A stretch of 64,000 nucleotides of DNA from NCBI RefSeq assembly GCF_000690055.1, contig NZ_JJNZ01000017.1, positions 62,001 through 126,000 on the forward strand. The letters run 5' to 3'. The stretch comes from Pseudoalteromonas fuliginea. Its GTDB lineage: Bacteria > Pseudomonadota > Gammaproteobacteria > Enterobacterales > Alteromonadaceae. Below are positions 49,157-59,488 of this stretch, one piece after another (position 1 is the stretch's first letter; each line of letters opens with the position of its first letter). Below the pieces are notes generated by a model. The model made no database searches. It saw only the letters and a list, made by a program, of their open reading frames with translations, and had not been told where the DNA came from. The translations under genes were made by a program, and so were the position numbers.

Positions 49157-50629
49157 ATGAGTACAGAATTACTGATCAATGTCACACCAAGCGAAAGCCG
49201 TGTTGCCTTAATAGAAAACGGTGTATTACAAGAAATTCAACTTGAGCGTATTGGCAACCTCGGTATTGTTGGTAATATTTACTTAGGGAAAATAAGTCGT
49301 GTATTACCAGGAATGCAAGCTGCTTTTGTTGATATAGGCCTTGAAAAAGCGGCCTTTTTGCATGCGTCAGATATCGTAAACAGCGCATCAATTGTAGAAG
49401 GCGTTGACGACACTCCGATAAAAAAAGTACAAGATATTCGTGAGTTAGTTCGCCAAGGTCAATACATTATGGTGCAAGTGGTTAAAGATCCGCTTGGTAC
49501 TAAAGGTGCAAGACTCACCACAGATATAACAATTCCTTCTCGTTATTTAGTATTTATGCCCGATGCTACTCATGTAGGAGTTAGCCAACGCATCGAAACC
49601 GAAGAAGAGCGTGCACGCCTTAAAAAAATAGTTGCGGAATATGGCGATGAAAATGGCAGTTTTATTGTGCGTACAGCAGCCGAAGGGGCAATCGAAGCTG
49701 AGCTAAGGCATGACGCTGAATTTTTAAGAAAGTTATGGGAAAAAATAGTATCTCGCAGAAAAAAAACAAGTAAAGCGAGCATCTTACATGAAGACTTAAC
49801 ACTTGCGTTCAGAACGCTTCGTGATTATGTAGGTGAAGACATGGAGCGTATTCGTGTCGATTCAAAATTGACTTATCAAGAGCTTAAGTTATTTACTGAT
49901 GAGTTTGTACCACAGCTTTCTAAAGTACTTGAGTATTATCCAGGTGAGCGCCCAATATTTGATTTGTTTGATGTCGAAAATGAAATTCAAAAAGCATTAC
50001 ATCGTAAAGTAACGTTAAAATCGGGCGGTTATATCATTATTGATCAAACCGAAGCGATGACCACGGTTGATGTAAACACTGGAGCTTTTGTTGGCCATCG
50101 TAATTTAGAAGAAACTATTTTTAATACCAATGTAGAAGCTACTTCGGCTATCGCCCGTCAACTCAGACTACGTAATTTAGGCGGCATTATTATTATCGAT
50201 TTTATTGATATGGTAAGCGAAGACCACAAACGCCGCGTATTACATTCGCTTGAATCTGCGTTATCGAAAGATTGCACCAAAACGAATATAAATGGTCTTT
50301 CTGCACTCGGTTTAGTGGAAATGACCCGTAAGCGTACGCGCGAAAGTCTAGAACATATTTTATGTGATGTATGTCCTGCATGTTCAGGTCGTGGTTCGCA
50401 AAAAACAGTTGAAACAGTGTGCTATGAAATATTACGCGAGATAGTGCGCGTTAATCGTGCTTACGCAGCCGATAAATTTATGGTATACGCTGCCCCAGCA
50501 GTGAGTGAATCTTTACTTAATGACGAATATCATAACCTAGCGGAACTTGAGCTTTTTATTGGTAAGCAAGTACATATTCAAACCGAGAGTTTATACAGCC
50601 AAGAACAGTTTGATGTGGTAATGATGTAA
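49157..50629 (+). CDS. rng: Ribonuclease G
   Basis: Endoribonuclease that matures the 5' end of 16S rRNA and degrades some mRNAs. N-terminal S1-like RNA-binding region with GNIYLGKISRVLPGMQAAFVD. The catalytic metal site has IIIDFIDM, and the zinc link CDVCPACSGRGSQ joins dimers. At 490 aa it lacks the long C-terminal scaffold of RNase E, so RNase G is the right name. Its stop overlaps the yhdP start by one base. Confidence 0.97.
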   Translation: MSTELLINVTPSESRVALIENGVLQEIQLERIGNLGIVGNIYLGKISRVLPGMQAAFVDIGLEKAAFLHASDIVNSASIVEGVDDTPIKKVQDIRELVRQGQYIMVQVVKDPLGTKGARLTTDITIPSRYLVFMPDATHVGVSQRIETEEERARLKKIVAEYGDENGSFIVRTAAEGAIEAELRHDAEFLRKLWEKIVSRRKKTSKASILHEDLTLAFRTLRDYVGEDMERIRVDSKLTYQELKLFTDEFVPQLSKVLEYYPGERPIFDLFDVENEIQKALHRKVTLKSGGYIIIDQTEAMTTVDVNTGAFVGHRNLEETIFNTNVEATSAIARQLRLRNLGGIIIIDFIDMVSEDHKRRVLHSLESALSKDCTKTNINGLSALGLVEMTRKRTRESLEHILCDVCPACSGRGSQKTVETVCYEILREIVRVNRAYAADKFMVYAAPAVSESLLNDEYHNLAELELFIGKQVHIQTESLYSQEQFDVVMM

Positions 50630-53600
50630 TGAAAGCAAAAGCGGTCTGTTTTTTTTGTTTTAGAAAGTTATGGCAAACCTGCGCCATAATTTTGGTATTA
50701 CTGGCCGTTATTGTTTCTATTTTAAAATATACACTTCCTTATGCTAATGACTATAAAGGCGATATTGAAACTTACTTACACAGTAAATTTGATGTCAGCC
50801 TTTCAATTGGTTCTATTTCAGCAAGTTGGCAGGGTAGTGGCCCCGCTTTGGTTCTTGAAGATTTATCCTTTAAAGATAATGAAACGGCTCCTATTTCTCT
50901 TACCATCGCAAAAACCAGTTTAGAGCTTAATTTGTGGGAAAGCTTAAAAACGCTACAGTTAAAATCTAATTATTTTGTTATTAGTGGCTTTCACACCAGC
51001 GTTAATGTGGGCAACTTATTTAATGGCAATGAGCAAGGTGAAGTTTCTTTTGAACAAAAAGAACTCATTGAAGGTCTTTTTTTAGGTGAAACTGGGCATT
51101 TTGCAATTGAGAATTCAAGCGTCAACTTCATACTTGAAGATGGTAAAGAGCGTAAAGTAATGCTTAAAAATATTACTTGGCAAAATGAAGATAAAAAACA
51201 CCTCGGCAGTGGTAGCTTGGCATTGCCTGGTATCTCAGTTGGTAATTTTGATGCGCGCATTGCTTTATCGGGTAAGACCTTGGAAAAGGTGATTGGTGAT
51301 ATGTATGTGCAAGCAAATAAAGTAGATGTATCTAACTGGTTAGCGCAATACATAACAAGTGAAAAGCAGCAATTACACAGTGATATAAATTTACAAGCTT
51401 GGTTTAAGCTCGAAAAAGGGCTATTTAGCGATATAAAAGTGCAATGGTTACCAAGCTTTGTGCGTTGGCAGTATGAAGAAAAAAATCAACAAGTTAGTTT
51501 AAGCGAAGGGGGATTTCATTTATACCCAGAGCAAAATGGCTGGCGCTTAAAAAGTACAGGTTTAACATTTGCTAGTAACAGCAAGGCTTGGCCAAGTTTA
51601 GAGTTTGAAGCAAAGCTAGATGCGCAAAACAAAGTATGGTTACAGCAAGTTGATTTAGAGCTACTAAATAATTTAGCTGGATTAACTAATTTTAATGGTT
51701 TAGCCCCTTTTTTAGAGCGTGAACCAAGTGGTTTGATTAAACAAGCATATTTAAATTTTGAAAGCGTTGAGCAGTGGCAGCTATGGTTTGAGGCTGACAA
51801 TATTGGTTGGCAAGAACTCGATTCAGTACCGGCTGCTCAAGGGTTAAGAGTAAGTGGTCTTGTAAATCAAGCAAGCGGACGTATTAGCTTATTTGGCGAA
51901 AATGGCACGCTTGTTACTGGCGAAAACTTTAGTAATGATATCCAATATAATCAAATTAATATCGATTTAGATTTAGTAAATCGAAAAGAAGGTTGGCACA
52001 TCAGTAGTGATGAAATTTGGTTTGATAATAATGAAATAACACTTGCTGCTGAAATGCAGCTGAGCCTCGGGGATACGCCTCGTTTAGATTTATATGCAGA
52101 AGCATTTGCACCAGATGCCAATATTGCAGGGCATTACTTCCCGCTAAAAGCAATGAGCCCTGAGCTTGTAAGTTACTTAAATGGCGCAATTAAAGCTGGA
52201 GAAATAACGAAGGCCCAAGTGCTGTTTGCAGGCCCGCTTACAAGCTTTCCATTTACTGATGGGTTAGGGCAATTTGATGTACTTGCGCAAATAGATAACG
52301 CAACGTACCAGTTTGATCCACAGTGGCCTTCAGTGACAAATGCGAATGTACAATTACATTTTGCCAATGAACGTATGGATATTTATAGCCAGCAAGGTAA
52401 GTTAGTCAATTTAGACTTGGGTAACAGCGTACAAGTTAGTATTGCTGATTTAATGGACGCCGATGAACTCATTGTGCAAATAGATAAAAAAGTAGCGATG
52501 GAAAAATTGCATGACTTTTTTACAGCCACTCCGATTGCCAACCCACTTGCTGAAATATTTAGTATTGTTCAAGGTAAAGGAGAAGCTAATGCAAGCATTG
52601 AGTTATTAGTTGGCTCTAAGTTTAAAGATGGTGCAAGCGTGAGTGGGACGGTCGGCTTAAACGGCTTGCCACTTTATATCGCCACTCCAGGAATTGACCT
52701 TAAAGATTTAAACGGTGAATTACACTTTAAAAACGATGATATATCCCTCAAAGATGCTACTGCAACGTGGCTGGGAATGCCGTTAAGTATTAATTACGAC
52801 AGTAAAAGTAATAACGAAGATTATCGTGTAAATATAGATATAAGCGCTCAGCTAGATGCTGAAACACTTATCGACAGCGCTCAAGGTATTTTAAAAGATT
52901 ACCTGAAAGGGAAAAGTGATGTAGAGATTGGTGTAGTACTTGATTTTACTGAGCAAGGCTTTAATTATCGTGCACAAGTTAGTTCAGATCTGATTGGTTT
53001 AATCAGTGATTTACCTGCACCGTATGGTAAAACGAGTGATAAAATATGGGCACTTGATGCTGTTGTGCAAGGCGATAAAATTTCAAATTTAATTACAGCC
53101 AATGCCAATCAACAATTTTATTTCAATGCCATATTAGAAAACGGTAAGCCGCAATTTAGTAATGCACACTTTATATTAGGTGGGCAGGATTTAGGGCTGA
53201 ATCAAAAAGATTTAAGTGTAAATATCAATCTTGAGCAAACAGAGCTAACGCCTTGGCTTGATCTTATTGATCAAATAACCAATGCAGCCAGATCAAACCC
53301 TGAAAATCAATCATCTGGCATTATGCCACCGTTAAATGAAGTGGTAGCAAGCATTGGAAAAATCAATGTGAGTAACATTGTATTTAATGATTTTGAAATG
53401 CGTTTAGCACCTTCTAAAAATGATTTATATTTGAAGTTAAATGCTAAAGAGTTGCGTGCTGATGTATTTATTCCAACCTCTCAACCGAGCCAGCCCATAC
53501 GAATTAATACCGATTACTTAAGGCTTAATTTTGCTGAAAAAATTAAGCCAGAGTTTGAAGTGGCCGACGTATTCCCCATAGCTGATTTAAGTTGGTTAAC

Positions 53601-54486
53601 AAAACTACCGGCCATAGAGTTTGAATGTGGTGATTGTAAAATTGCACGCTATCAACTCGATAAGGTAAGCGCTTCATTATTAGGTGATGGAAAGCGACTC
53701 TTAATTTCAGAACTGGTGGTTGATAAAGGCGATCATGTACTGCGCACTAAAGGACAGTGGGAAAACGGCTTAACGGAGTTTTCAGGAGAGTTAAAAAGTG
53801 ATGACATCGGTTCTTTATTCAATGAGTTTGATATCACTACGGCTATTAAAGATTCTAAAGCAAATATTAACTATAGCCTAGCATGGCAAGCGGCCCCTTA
53901 CGACTTTGATGTTGAAAGTCTAAGTGGTGAAATTGAGTGGGATTTAGGCGAAGGTCATTTAACTGAAATCAGCGATGGTGGTGCACGCGTATTTTCGTTA
54001 CTGAGTCTTGATTCATTAGTACGTAAGCTAAAACTTGATTTTAGAGATGTCTTTTCAAAGGGCTTTTTTTATAACAGTATGCAAGGCTCTATGCAGTTAG
54101 AAAACGGTATTGCTTACACTAAAGATACCAAAATGGACGGCGTGCCCGCCGATTTAACTATTAAAGGTTATGCAAATTTAAACACGCTTGATATAGATTA
54201 TGACCTTGCTGTAGCGCCACAGGTAACCTCAAGTATTCCGGTTATAGTTGCATGGATGGTCAACCCAGTAACAGGGCTTGCTGCCTTAGCAATTGATAAA
54301 GTTATTCATTCTGCGCGCGTCATCTCAGAGATCAACTTTAAAGTAACGGGTAAAATGAACGATCCTATTGTTCAAGAACTCGACAGAAAAAGTCGTGAAG
54401 TTACGCTTCCTCAAGCTGCGCAAAATCAGCCACAAGCATCAGTCGATTTAAAACTTAAAGATGCACAAGTAACAGTAACGCAATGA
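50629..54486 (+). CDS. yhdP: YhdP, AsmA-like intermembrane lipid transport protein
   Basis: Very long periplasm-spanning protein of the AsmA/TamB superfamily, one of the three (TamB, YdbH, YhdP) needed in E. coli for phospholipid traffic to the outer membrane. N-terminal membrane anchor at about 13-35 (TCAIILVLLAVIVSIL). An AsmA-type start follows (FDVSLSIGSISASWQG) and then about 1200 residues of repetitive beta structure forming a lipid groove. The DUF3971 part is in the middle, and the end holds conserved LSLDSLVRKLKLDFRDVF and the segment VAWMVNPVTGLAALAIDKV. The length of 1285 fits. Overlaps nit by four bases. Confidence 0.95.
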   Translation: MKAKAVCFFCFRKLWQTCAIILVLLAVIVSILKYTLPYANDYKGDIETYLHSKFDVSLSIGSISASWQGSGPALVLEDLSFKDNETAPISLTIAKTSLELNLWESLKTLQLKSNYFVISGFHTSVNVGNLFNGNEQGEVSFEQKELIEGLFLGETGHFAIENSSVNFILEDGKERKVMLKNITWQNEDKKHLGSGSLALPGISVGNFDARIALSGKTLEKVIGDMYVQANKVDVSNWLAQYITSEKQQLHSDINLQAWFKLEKGLFSDIKVQWLPSFVRWQYEEKNQQVSLSEGGFHLYPEQNGWRLKSTGLTFASNSKAWPSLEFEAKLDAQNKVWLQQVDLELLNNLAGLTNFNGLAPFLEREPSGLIKQAYLNFESVEQWQLWFEADNIGWQELDSVPAAQGLRVSGLVNQASGRISLFGENGTLVTGENFSNDIQYNQINIDLDLVNRKEGWHISSDEIWFDNNEITLAAEMQLSLGDTPRLDLYAEAFAPDANIAGHYFPLKAMSPELVSYLNGAIKAGEITKAQVLFAGPLTSFPFTDGLGQFDVLAQIDNATYQFDPQWPSVTNANVQLHFANERMDIYSQQGKLVNLDLGNSVQVSIADLMDADELIVQIDKKVAMEKLHDFFTATPIANPLAEIFSIVQGKGEANASIELLVGSKFKDGASVSGTVGLNGLPLYIATPGIDLKDLNGELHFKNDDISLKDATATWLGMPLSINYDSKSNNEDYRVNIDISAQLDAETLIDSAQGILKDYLKGKSDVEIGVVLDFTEQGFNYRAQVSSDLIGLISDLPAPYGKTSDKIWALDAVVQGDKISNLITANANQQFYFNAILENGKPQFSNAHFILGGQDLGLNQKDLSVNINLEQTELTPWLDLIDQITNAARSNPENQSSGIMPPLNEVVASIGKINVSNIVFNDFEMRLAPSKNDLYLKLNAKELRADVFIPTSQPSQPIRINTDYLRLNFAEKIKPEFEVADVFPIADLSWLTKLPAIEFECGDCKIARYQLDKVSASLLGDGKRLLISELVVDKGDHVLRTKGQWENGLTEFSGELKSDDIGSLFNEFDITTAIKDSKANINYSLAWQAAPYDFDVESLSGEIEWDLGEGHLTEISDGGARVFSLLSLDSLVRKLKLDFRDVFSKGFFYNSMQGSMQLENGIAYTKDTKMDGVPADLTIKGYANLNTLDIDYDLAVAPQVTSSIPVIVAWMVNPVTGLAALAIDKVIHSARVISEINFKVTGKMNDPIVQELDRKSREVTLPQAAQNQPQASVDLKLKDAQVTVTQ

Positions 54487-55322
54487 ACAAAACTGAAATA
54501 CTAAGCACTCCCACAATAGTTGCCTTGCAAATGTGTTCAGGGCTAAGCCCTGATAACAACATAGCAAGCTTAAAGCGTGCACTTAAAACACTTCCAGCAA
54601 CAAGACCATTACTTGTTTGTTTGCCTGAGGCTTTTTTAGTGTTTAGTAAAAGTGGTAACGATACGTTACGTGTTGCTAAGCAAGTTGAGCGATACAAACT
54701 ACAACTTAGTGAATTGTGCCAACACCATAATATTTGGTTAAATGCAGGGACAATGCCTGAGCCATTTAACGAACGTAAATATTATGCAGCATCGCACTTA
54801 TATAATAATCAAGGCGAGCTGGTTGCAACGTATAACAAAATACATTTATTTGATGTAAACGTAGATGATCAAACAGGTAGCTATCGAGAGTCAGATTTTA
54901 CCCAAGCAGGTAGCGATGTGGTTGTTGTTGATTCTCCCTTTGGTAAAATAGGCTTAACAGTATGTTATGATCTGCGCTTTAGTGGCTTATTCAATGAACT
55001 AGTACGCCAAGGCGCCGATATTATTTTAGTACCAAGTGCATTTACAGTCGTCACAGGACAAGCGCATTGGCAGCCATTATTAGCAGCTCGCGCAATAGAA
55101 ACACAATGTTATGTAGTTGCAGCAGCTCAGTACGGTACACATGAAAATGGCCGACAAACATATGGCCACAGTATTATTATTTCACCTTGGGGAAATATCC
55201 TGAGTGAATTGCCAACAGGCACCGGTTTTATAAGCTGCAACGCAGATTTAGACCAGTTACAAAAAATTAGACGAGATATGCCCGTGCAGTCTCATCAACG
55301 ATTTAGAGAGCATTTATTATGA
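54483..55322 (+). CDS. Nitrilase-superfamily hydrolase (deaminated glutathione amidase-like)
   Basis: Carbon-nitrogen hydrolase with the Glu-Lys-Cys triad: Glu in CLPEAFLVF, Lys in YNKIHLFDV, Cys in [12 protein letters not shown]. The last motif and 279-aa length place it with Nit1/YbeM-type enzymes, which repair deaminated glutathione. Alternative amide substrates cannot be excluded. It is tightly coupled to yhdP and tldD (four-base overlaps), a conserved neighbourhood. Confidence 0.92.
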   Translation: MNKTEILSTPTIVALQMCSGLSPDNNIASLKRALKTLPATRPLLVCLPEAFLVFSKSGNDTLRVAKQVERYKLQLSELCQHHNIWLNAGTMPEPFNERKYYAASHLYNNQGELVATYNKIHLFDVNVDDQTGSYRESDFTQAGSDVVVVDSPFGKIGLTVCYDLRFSGLFNELVRQGADIILVPSAFTVVTGQAHWQPLLAARAIETQCYVVAAAQYGTHENGRQTYGHSIIISPWGNILSELPTGTGFISCNADLDQLQKIRRDMPVQSHQRFREHLL

Positions 55323-56758
55323 ATTCGGTTGAACAGCATTTACTACATGACAGCCTGCTAAATAGAGAAGAGCTCGAAAAAACGCTCGCTTACATACATC
55401 AGCATAAAGTGGATTACGCTGACTTATATTTTCAATCAAGCCACCACGAATCGTGGGTGCTTGAAGACGGCTTAGTTAAAGAAGGTTCTTATAACGTTGA
55501 ACGTGGTGTTGGTGTACGTGCTGTAAGTGGCGAAAAAACAGGTTTTTCTTACTCTGATGCAATAAACCTTGAAGCGCTAAATAAAGCGGCAACAGCAGCG
55601 CGTAGCATTGCCGATGCTGGCGAAGATAGAGCAATTAAAGTATTTAGCGATGTTAAAGCTAAAGAGCAGTTTGCACCGCATCAACCAATTTCGAGTATGA
55701 GCGATACCGACAAGGTTAATTTATTACGCGAACTTGAAAACTACATTCGTGAATTAGCACCCGATGCAGAGCAAGTAATTAGCTCAATGTCTGCGGTATA
55801 CGAAGAAGTATTAATCGCGGCAAGTGATGGCACGTTTGCTACCGATATTCGCCCACTTATTCGCTTAAACTGTTCAGTACTGCTTGAAAAAAATGGTCGC
55901 CGTGAACGCGGCGGCGCAGGCGGTGGTGCACGTTTAGATTATGGCTATTTTAAAGAGCTTGTTGATGGTAAACCGCGTTGGATGGAGTTTGCTGAAGAAG
56001 CTGTACGCCAAGCTAAAGTAAATCTTGAAGCTATTGATGCACCTGCCGGCACGATGGAAGTTGTACTTGGTAATGGTTGGCCTGGTGTGCTTTTACACGA
56101 AGCAGTAGGACATGGACTTGAAGGCGACTTTAACCGCAAAGGCGCGTCTGCGTTTAGTGGTAAAGTGGGCCAAAAAGTAGCATCTGAGCTGTGTACTGTT
56201 GTTGATGATGGCACCATGGCTGATCGCCGTGGGTCACTTAATGTTGATGATGAAGGCACACCAGCTGCTTACAACGTACTTATCGAAAACGGTATTTTAA
56301 AAGGCTATATGCAAGATAAGCTAAACGCGCGTTTAATGGGTGTAAATCCTACCGGTAACGCACGTCGTGAGTCTTATGCGCATTTACCAATGCCTCGCAT
56401 GACTAACACCTACATGTTAGGTGGTGAGCACAGCCAAGCCGATATTATCAGTAGTGTTAAAAAAGGGGTATTCGCGCCTAACTTTGGCGGCGGACAAGTT
56501 GATATAACCTCAGGTAAGTTTGTATTTAGCGCATCAGAAGCGTATTTAATCGAAAATGGTAAAATTACCCAGCCAATTAAAGGCGCAACGCTTATTGGTA
56601 ATGGACCAGAAGTAATGCAGCAAATATCTATGGTTGGTAACGACTTAGCACTTGATAAAGGTGTTGGTGTTTGTGGTAAAGATGGTCAAAGCGTACCGGT
56701 AGGCGTAGGCCAACCAAGCCTTAAAATTGATCAGTTAACGGTCGGTGGTACAGCTTAA
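55319..56758 (+). CDS. tldD: TldD metalloprotease
   Basis: Subunit of the TldD/TldE (PmbA) zinc protease that degrades unfolded peptides and matures microcin B17 and CcdA in E. coli. Zinc motif [12 protein letters not shown] (HExxxH). [10 protein letters not shown] and [19 protein letters not shown] are further family blocks. The 479-aa length is standard. The partner pmbA is not in the window. It closes the mreB-to-tldD run; a REP-type repeat array begins just after its stop. Confidence 0.97.
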   Translation: MNSVEQHLLHDSLLNREELEKTLAYIHQHKVDYADLYFQSSHHESWVLEDGLVKEGSYNVERGVGVRAVSGEKTGFSYSDAINLEALNKAATAARSIADAGEDRAIKVFSDVKAKEQFAPHQPISSMSDTDKVNLLRELENYIRELAPDAEQVISSMSAVYEEVLIAASDGTFATDIRPLIRLNCSVLLEKNGRRERGGAGGGARLDYGYFKELVDGKPRWMEFAEEAVRQAKVNLEAIDAPAGTMEVVLGNGWPGVLLHEAVGHGLEGDFNRKGASAFSGKVGQKVASELCTVVDDGTMADRRGSLNVDDEGTPAAYNVLIENGILKGYMQDKLNARLMGVNPTGNARRESYAHLPMPRMTNTYMLGGEHSQADIISSVKKGVFAPNFGGGQVDITSGKFVFSASEAYLIENGKITQPIKGATLIGNGPEVMQQISMVGNDLALDKGVGVCGKDGQSVPVGVGQPSLKIDQLTVGGTA

Positions 56759-56768
56759 ATATTACTCA

Positions 56769-57366
56769 AGCGCGAAGTGAATTCGTACCTACGTGCTTGA
56801 CGTTTATTGTAGGTGAGGTTTTACACCTCGCTTTTTACGTTTAAGCTGGGCTCTATGCGCGAAGTAAATTCGCACTTATATGCTTGATGTTTATTGTAGG
56901 TGAGGTTTCACACCTCGCTTTTTAAATACAGACTTAGAAATAGAGCGCGAAATAAATTCGCACCTACGATTTGCATTCTTACTTTGGGTAGGTGAGGTTT
57001 TACACCTCGCTTTTTAAATACAGACTTAGAAATAGAGCGCGAAATAAACTCGCACCTACGATTTGTATTTTTACTCTGGGTAGGTGAGGTTTTACACTCG
57101 CTTTTTAAATATACGCTCAGAAATAGAGCACGAAATAAATTCGCACCTACGATTTGCATTCTTACTCTGGGTAGGTGAGGTTTTACACCTCGCTTTTTAA
57201 ATATAGGCTCAGAAATAGAGCGCGAAATAAATTCGCACCTACAATTTGCATTTTTACTCTGTGTAGGTGAGGTTTTACACCTCGCTTTTTAAATATAGGC
57301 TCAGAAATAGAGCGCGAAATAAATTCGCACCTACGATTTGTATTTTTACTTTGGGTAGGTGAGGTT
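56769..57366. repeat. Tandem array of six REP doublets (REPINs)
   Basis: Six 71-72-bp units start at 56809, 56896, 56988, 57080, 57171 and 57263, with a period of 87-92 bases. Each is a plus-strand REP (GTAG, then GTGAGGTTTTACACCTCGC) facing a minus-strand REP (GTAG, then GTGCGAATTTATTTCGCGC) across a short core. The units are joined by linkers of about 20 bases. Half units sit at both ends (56769-56792 and 57355-57366). A GTAG tetranucleotide followed by a hairpin is the signature of REPs mobilised by RAYT transposases. Units are 90% or more alike except the first. No RAYT gene is in the window. Confidence 0.9.
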
Positions 57367-58202
57367 TATACTTCTCCCTCATCCCCTTTAGTTTTTTCAG
57401 CCTCTTTATACCATAACGAAAAAAAGCACTCTGTTAATTTGTGCTCTATCTCAAGCGCTTTTTCTGTAGGACAAAACAAGGTAAAGCTTGCTTTAAACTC
57501 ACCTAAATCGGTTGTACCAAAGTGAATTACAGGCTCTGGACCAGATATTTTTGCATCAAGTTTACGCTCAATCATCGAATTATAGCGGCTTGCTACTTCT
57601 TGAAACTCTTCGCAGTACAGCTTAGCCTGTTCAGTTAATGTGTCGTGAATAGGGTACGGGTTAAAGCTCTCTCTTCGGACAATAATAAAATGATGTGTAA
57701 CAAAGCGTTTTACAAAGTTTAAGTTTTTAATCGAGCTGGTAATCAGCTTATTATTTGGTATATATATGGTTTTTCTCGAAAATTGATAAGTATGTATATC
57801 AATTTCATGCATGGTTGTTTTTATCCAATCGGTTTCAGCAACTTCACCAAAGTAATCACCAACTTGTATCCAATCACCCACTCTAAATGGGCGTGTTGTT
57901 ACTAGGTAAAAAAAGCCTATTACACACTGAATAAATTCACGCGTTGCAAGTACAATCGCTACAGCAAAAGCAGCAATAGAAAGTGCAAAGTTTTGAATCT
58001 CTGTAGACCATACAAAGAGAAGTGATATCACCATTACAAAGTTAATAAAGTGCTTAATATTATGCGCGATGTAGCGAATATCTTTTTCTTTTTTCTCGGC
58101 GCGACTTTTTGCTAACTTATCGACAAGTATCTTAAGCACAAATGCAATTGTTAACATTATTAGTGAGAGAAGAAACGGATGCAGTAATATATCTTTAGTC
58201 AT
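57366..58202 (-). CDS. MscS-family mechanosensitive channel
   Basis: Inner-membrane small-conductance mechanosensitive channel-like protein. Two hydrophobic segments (about 8-27 and 53-68) precede the pore-lining helix (about 71-110, LSIAAFAVAIVLATREFIQC). The MscS beta domain follows, with RPFRVGDWIQVGDYFGEVAETDW and IYIPNNKLITSSIKN, then an alpha/beta C-terminal domain. 278 aa is close to E. coli MscS (286). Its stop codon lies in the last partial REP of the array, so the repeat has reached or shaped the gene's 3' end. Confidence 0.93.
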   Translation of the reverse strand: MTKDILLHPFLLSLIMLTIAFVLKILVDKLAKSRAEKKEKDIRYIAHNIKHFINFVMVISLLFVWSTEIQNFALSIAAFAVAIVLATREFIQCVIGFFYLVTTRPFRVGDWIQVGDYFGEVAETDWIKTTMHEIDIHTYQFSRKTIYIPNNKLITSSIKNLNFVKRFVTHHFIIVRRESFNPYPIHDTLTEQAKLYCEEFQEVASRYNSMIERKLDAKISGPEPVIHFGTTDLGEFKASFTLFCPTEKALEIEHKLTECFFSLWYKEAEKTKGDEGEV

Positions 58203-59488
58203 AAATTCCTAATGGTTTAAAGTTGATAAACACGACCAGTTTATTGATTTATTTTGCCAATGGGCTAATTTAACGCAAATAAAAACCCTTTAGCAAATTA
58301 ATGCTAAGGAGTATTCGTTTTTATCAGTAATTTTCAATGGTTAAACCAACCTACTCTATTTGATCTCTGGTTAAGAGGTTTACTAACATATTGAACTACA
58401 GTGATATTTAAGTTTATTTCTCTCTAGCTAGAGATTTCAGTAAATTAAACGCAGTTAGCGCTGAAAACAACTGCTTGAGATAAATTTATTATCCAGAGTT
58501 CAGGTTATTTAGATATGAGGTCTATTTAACGATAGGTAAATTGCACTATAACTAGAGTCTGTTTATCTTTTAGGTAAGGGTTAGCCTATGTTGTGCGGTT
58601 ACCCCCATCAATAGGCGATAAAGCAGTATAAATACCAAACATGTGCAGCCCTAGGTTAAATAAATTTTAATACTTAAAGACTAGGTAATATTTTTTATAT
58701 CTAGTTGTTTTAAATAAAAATTATAACAACGCTATTGGAAGGGGAATTCGTTAAATTGTACCGGTACTTATGTCAGTTGGTATTAAAGGCTATTTAACAT
58801 CAATAATGCCTTTGCTTGTATTTTATCGAGAGTAAATTAGATGTACCGTGGTGGAATAGTCCAGATCCTATAGATAATTTAGTGTGAAGCACGCATTTCA
58901 AGTGAAGATGGGTATTGTGGTTTTAATCGATAAGACAAGCTGCTAGATACGTATTTCCGGCTTTTATTTAAGTACGCGCAATATAGAATTAGAATACTTA
59001 TCAAGCATTAAATTTATTTCACTAAGTACTTTCCCTTTACTTCATAAGCTCCATTTAACCCATATTTTATAAGTCGGAAATAACAAAACAACTACTTATA
59101 AGTTAGAAGGTATTGAACCGTCCTATTGAGACTAGAACTGCTAATTTTTTGTCAGTGCAGTTTTATTTGATGAGGTTTAAGTTCACAGACTTTAATTTAT
59201 AACGCTATTCTAATAATTAAAACTACATACAGTAATAAAAGCGATTATTAGTTTTTATCACTCCTCTACCTTGCAATATATTGGCGCTTTTTTGTTGTAA
59301 TGCTTTGTAATAGACACGAATCAAAAAAGTAATACTATTATTTCCTTAAATACAGACAAGTAAGAAAAACACGATTAATGATAAATAACTACATTTTGTT
59401 ATTTTTTTGTTTTTCTTTTGTTTTATTTTTGTTCACATAACTCTTGGTTCTACGTCATCGCTTCGTAAATTCAATTTAAAGCGGAGAG
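58203..59488. other. 1.3-kb gene-free region before the eCIS-like cluster
   Basis: No supportable gene on either strand. Bases 58490-58645 contain a decayed copy of the repeat seen at 43430-43570 (TTTTAGGTAAGG, CTATGTTGTGCGGTTA, GATAAAGCAGTATAAATACC). CTCTCTAGCTAGAGA (58421-58435) is a small palindrome. Bases 59395-59433 are an extreme T-rich tract. The promoter of the sigma-factor gene should lie near the end, but I could not define it. This region is the likely left border of an acquired segment. Confidence 0.55.

Noticed and set aside
56908-57159. 83-codon minus-strand frame through the REP array
   Set aside because: It repeats the same peptide with the 92-bp period (92 is not a multiple of three, so frames shift) and exists only because of the repeat; no ribosome-binding site.
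56769-57366. Regularly spaced repeats as a CRISPR array
   Set aside because: Units of 72 bp with nearly identical 20-bp linkers are not repeat-spacer structure, and there are no cas genes.
58490-58645. Decayed tRNA or att site at the accessory border
   Set aside because: AGTTCAGGTTA looked like a T-arm at first, but no acceptor stem or anticodon arm can be drawn, and no integrase gene is present.
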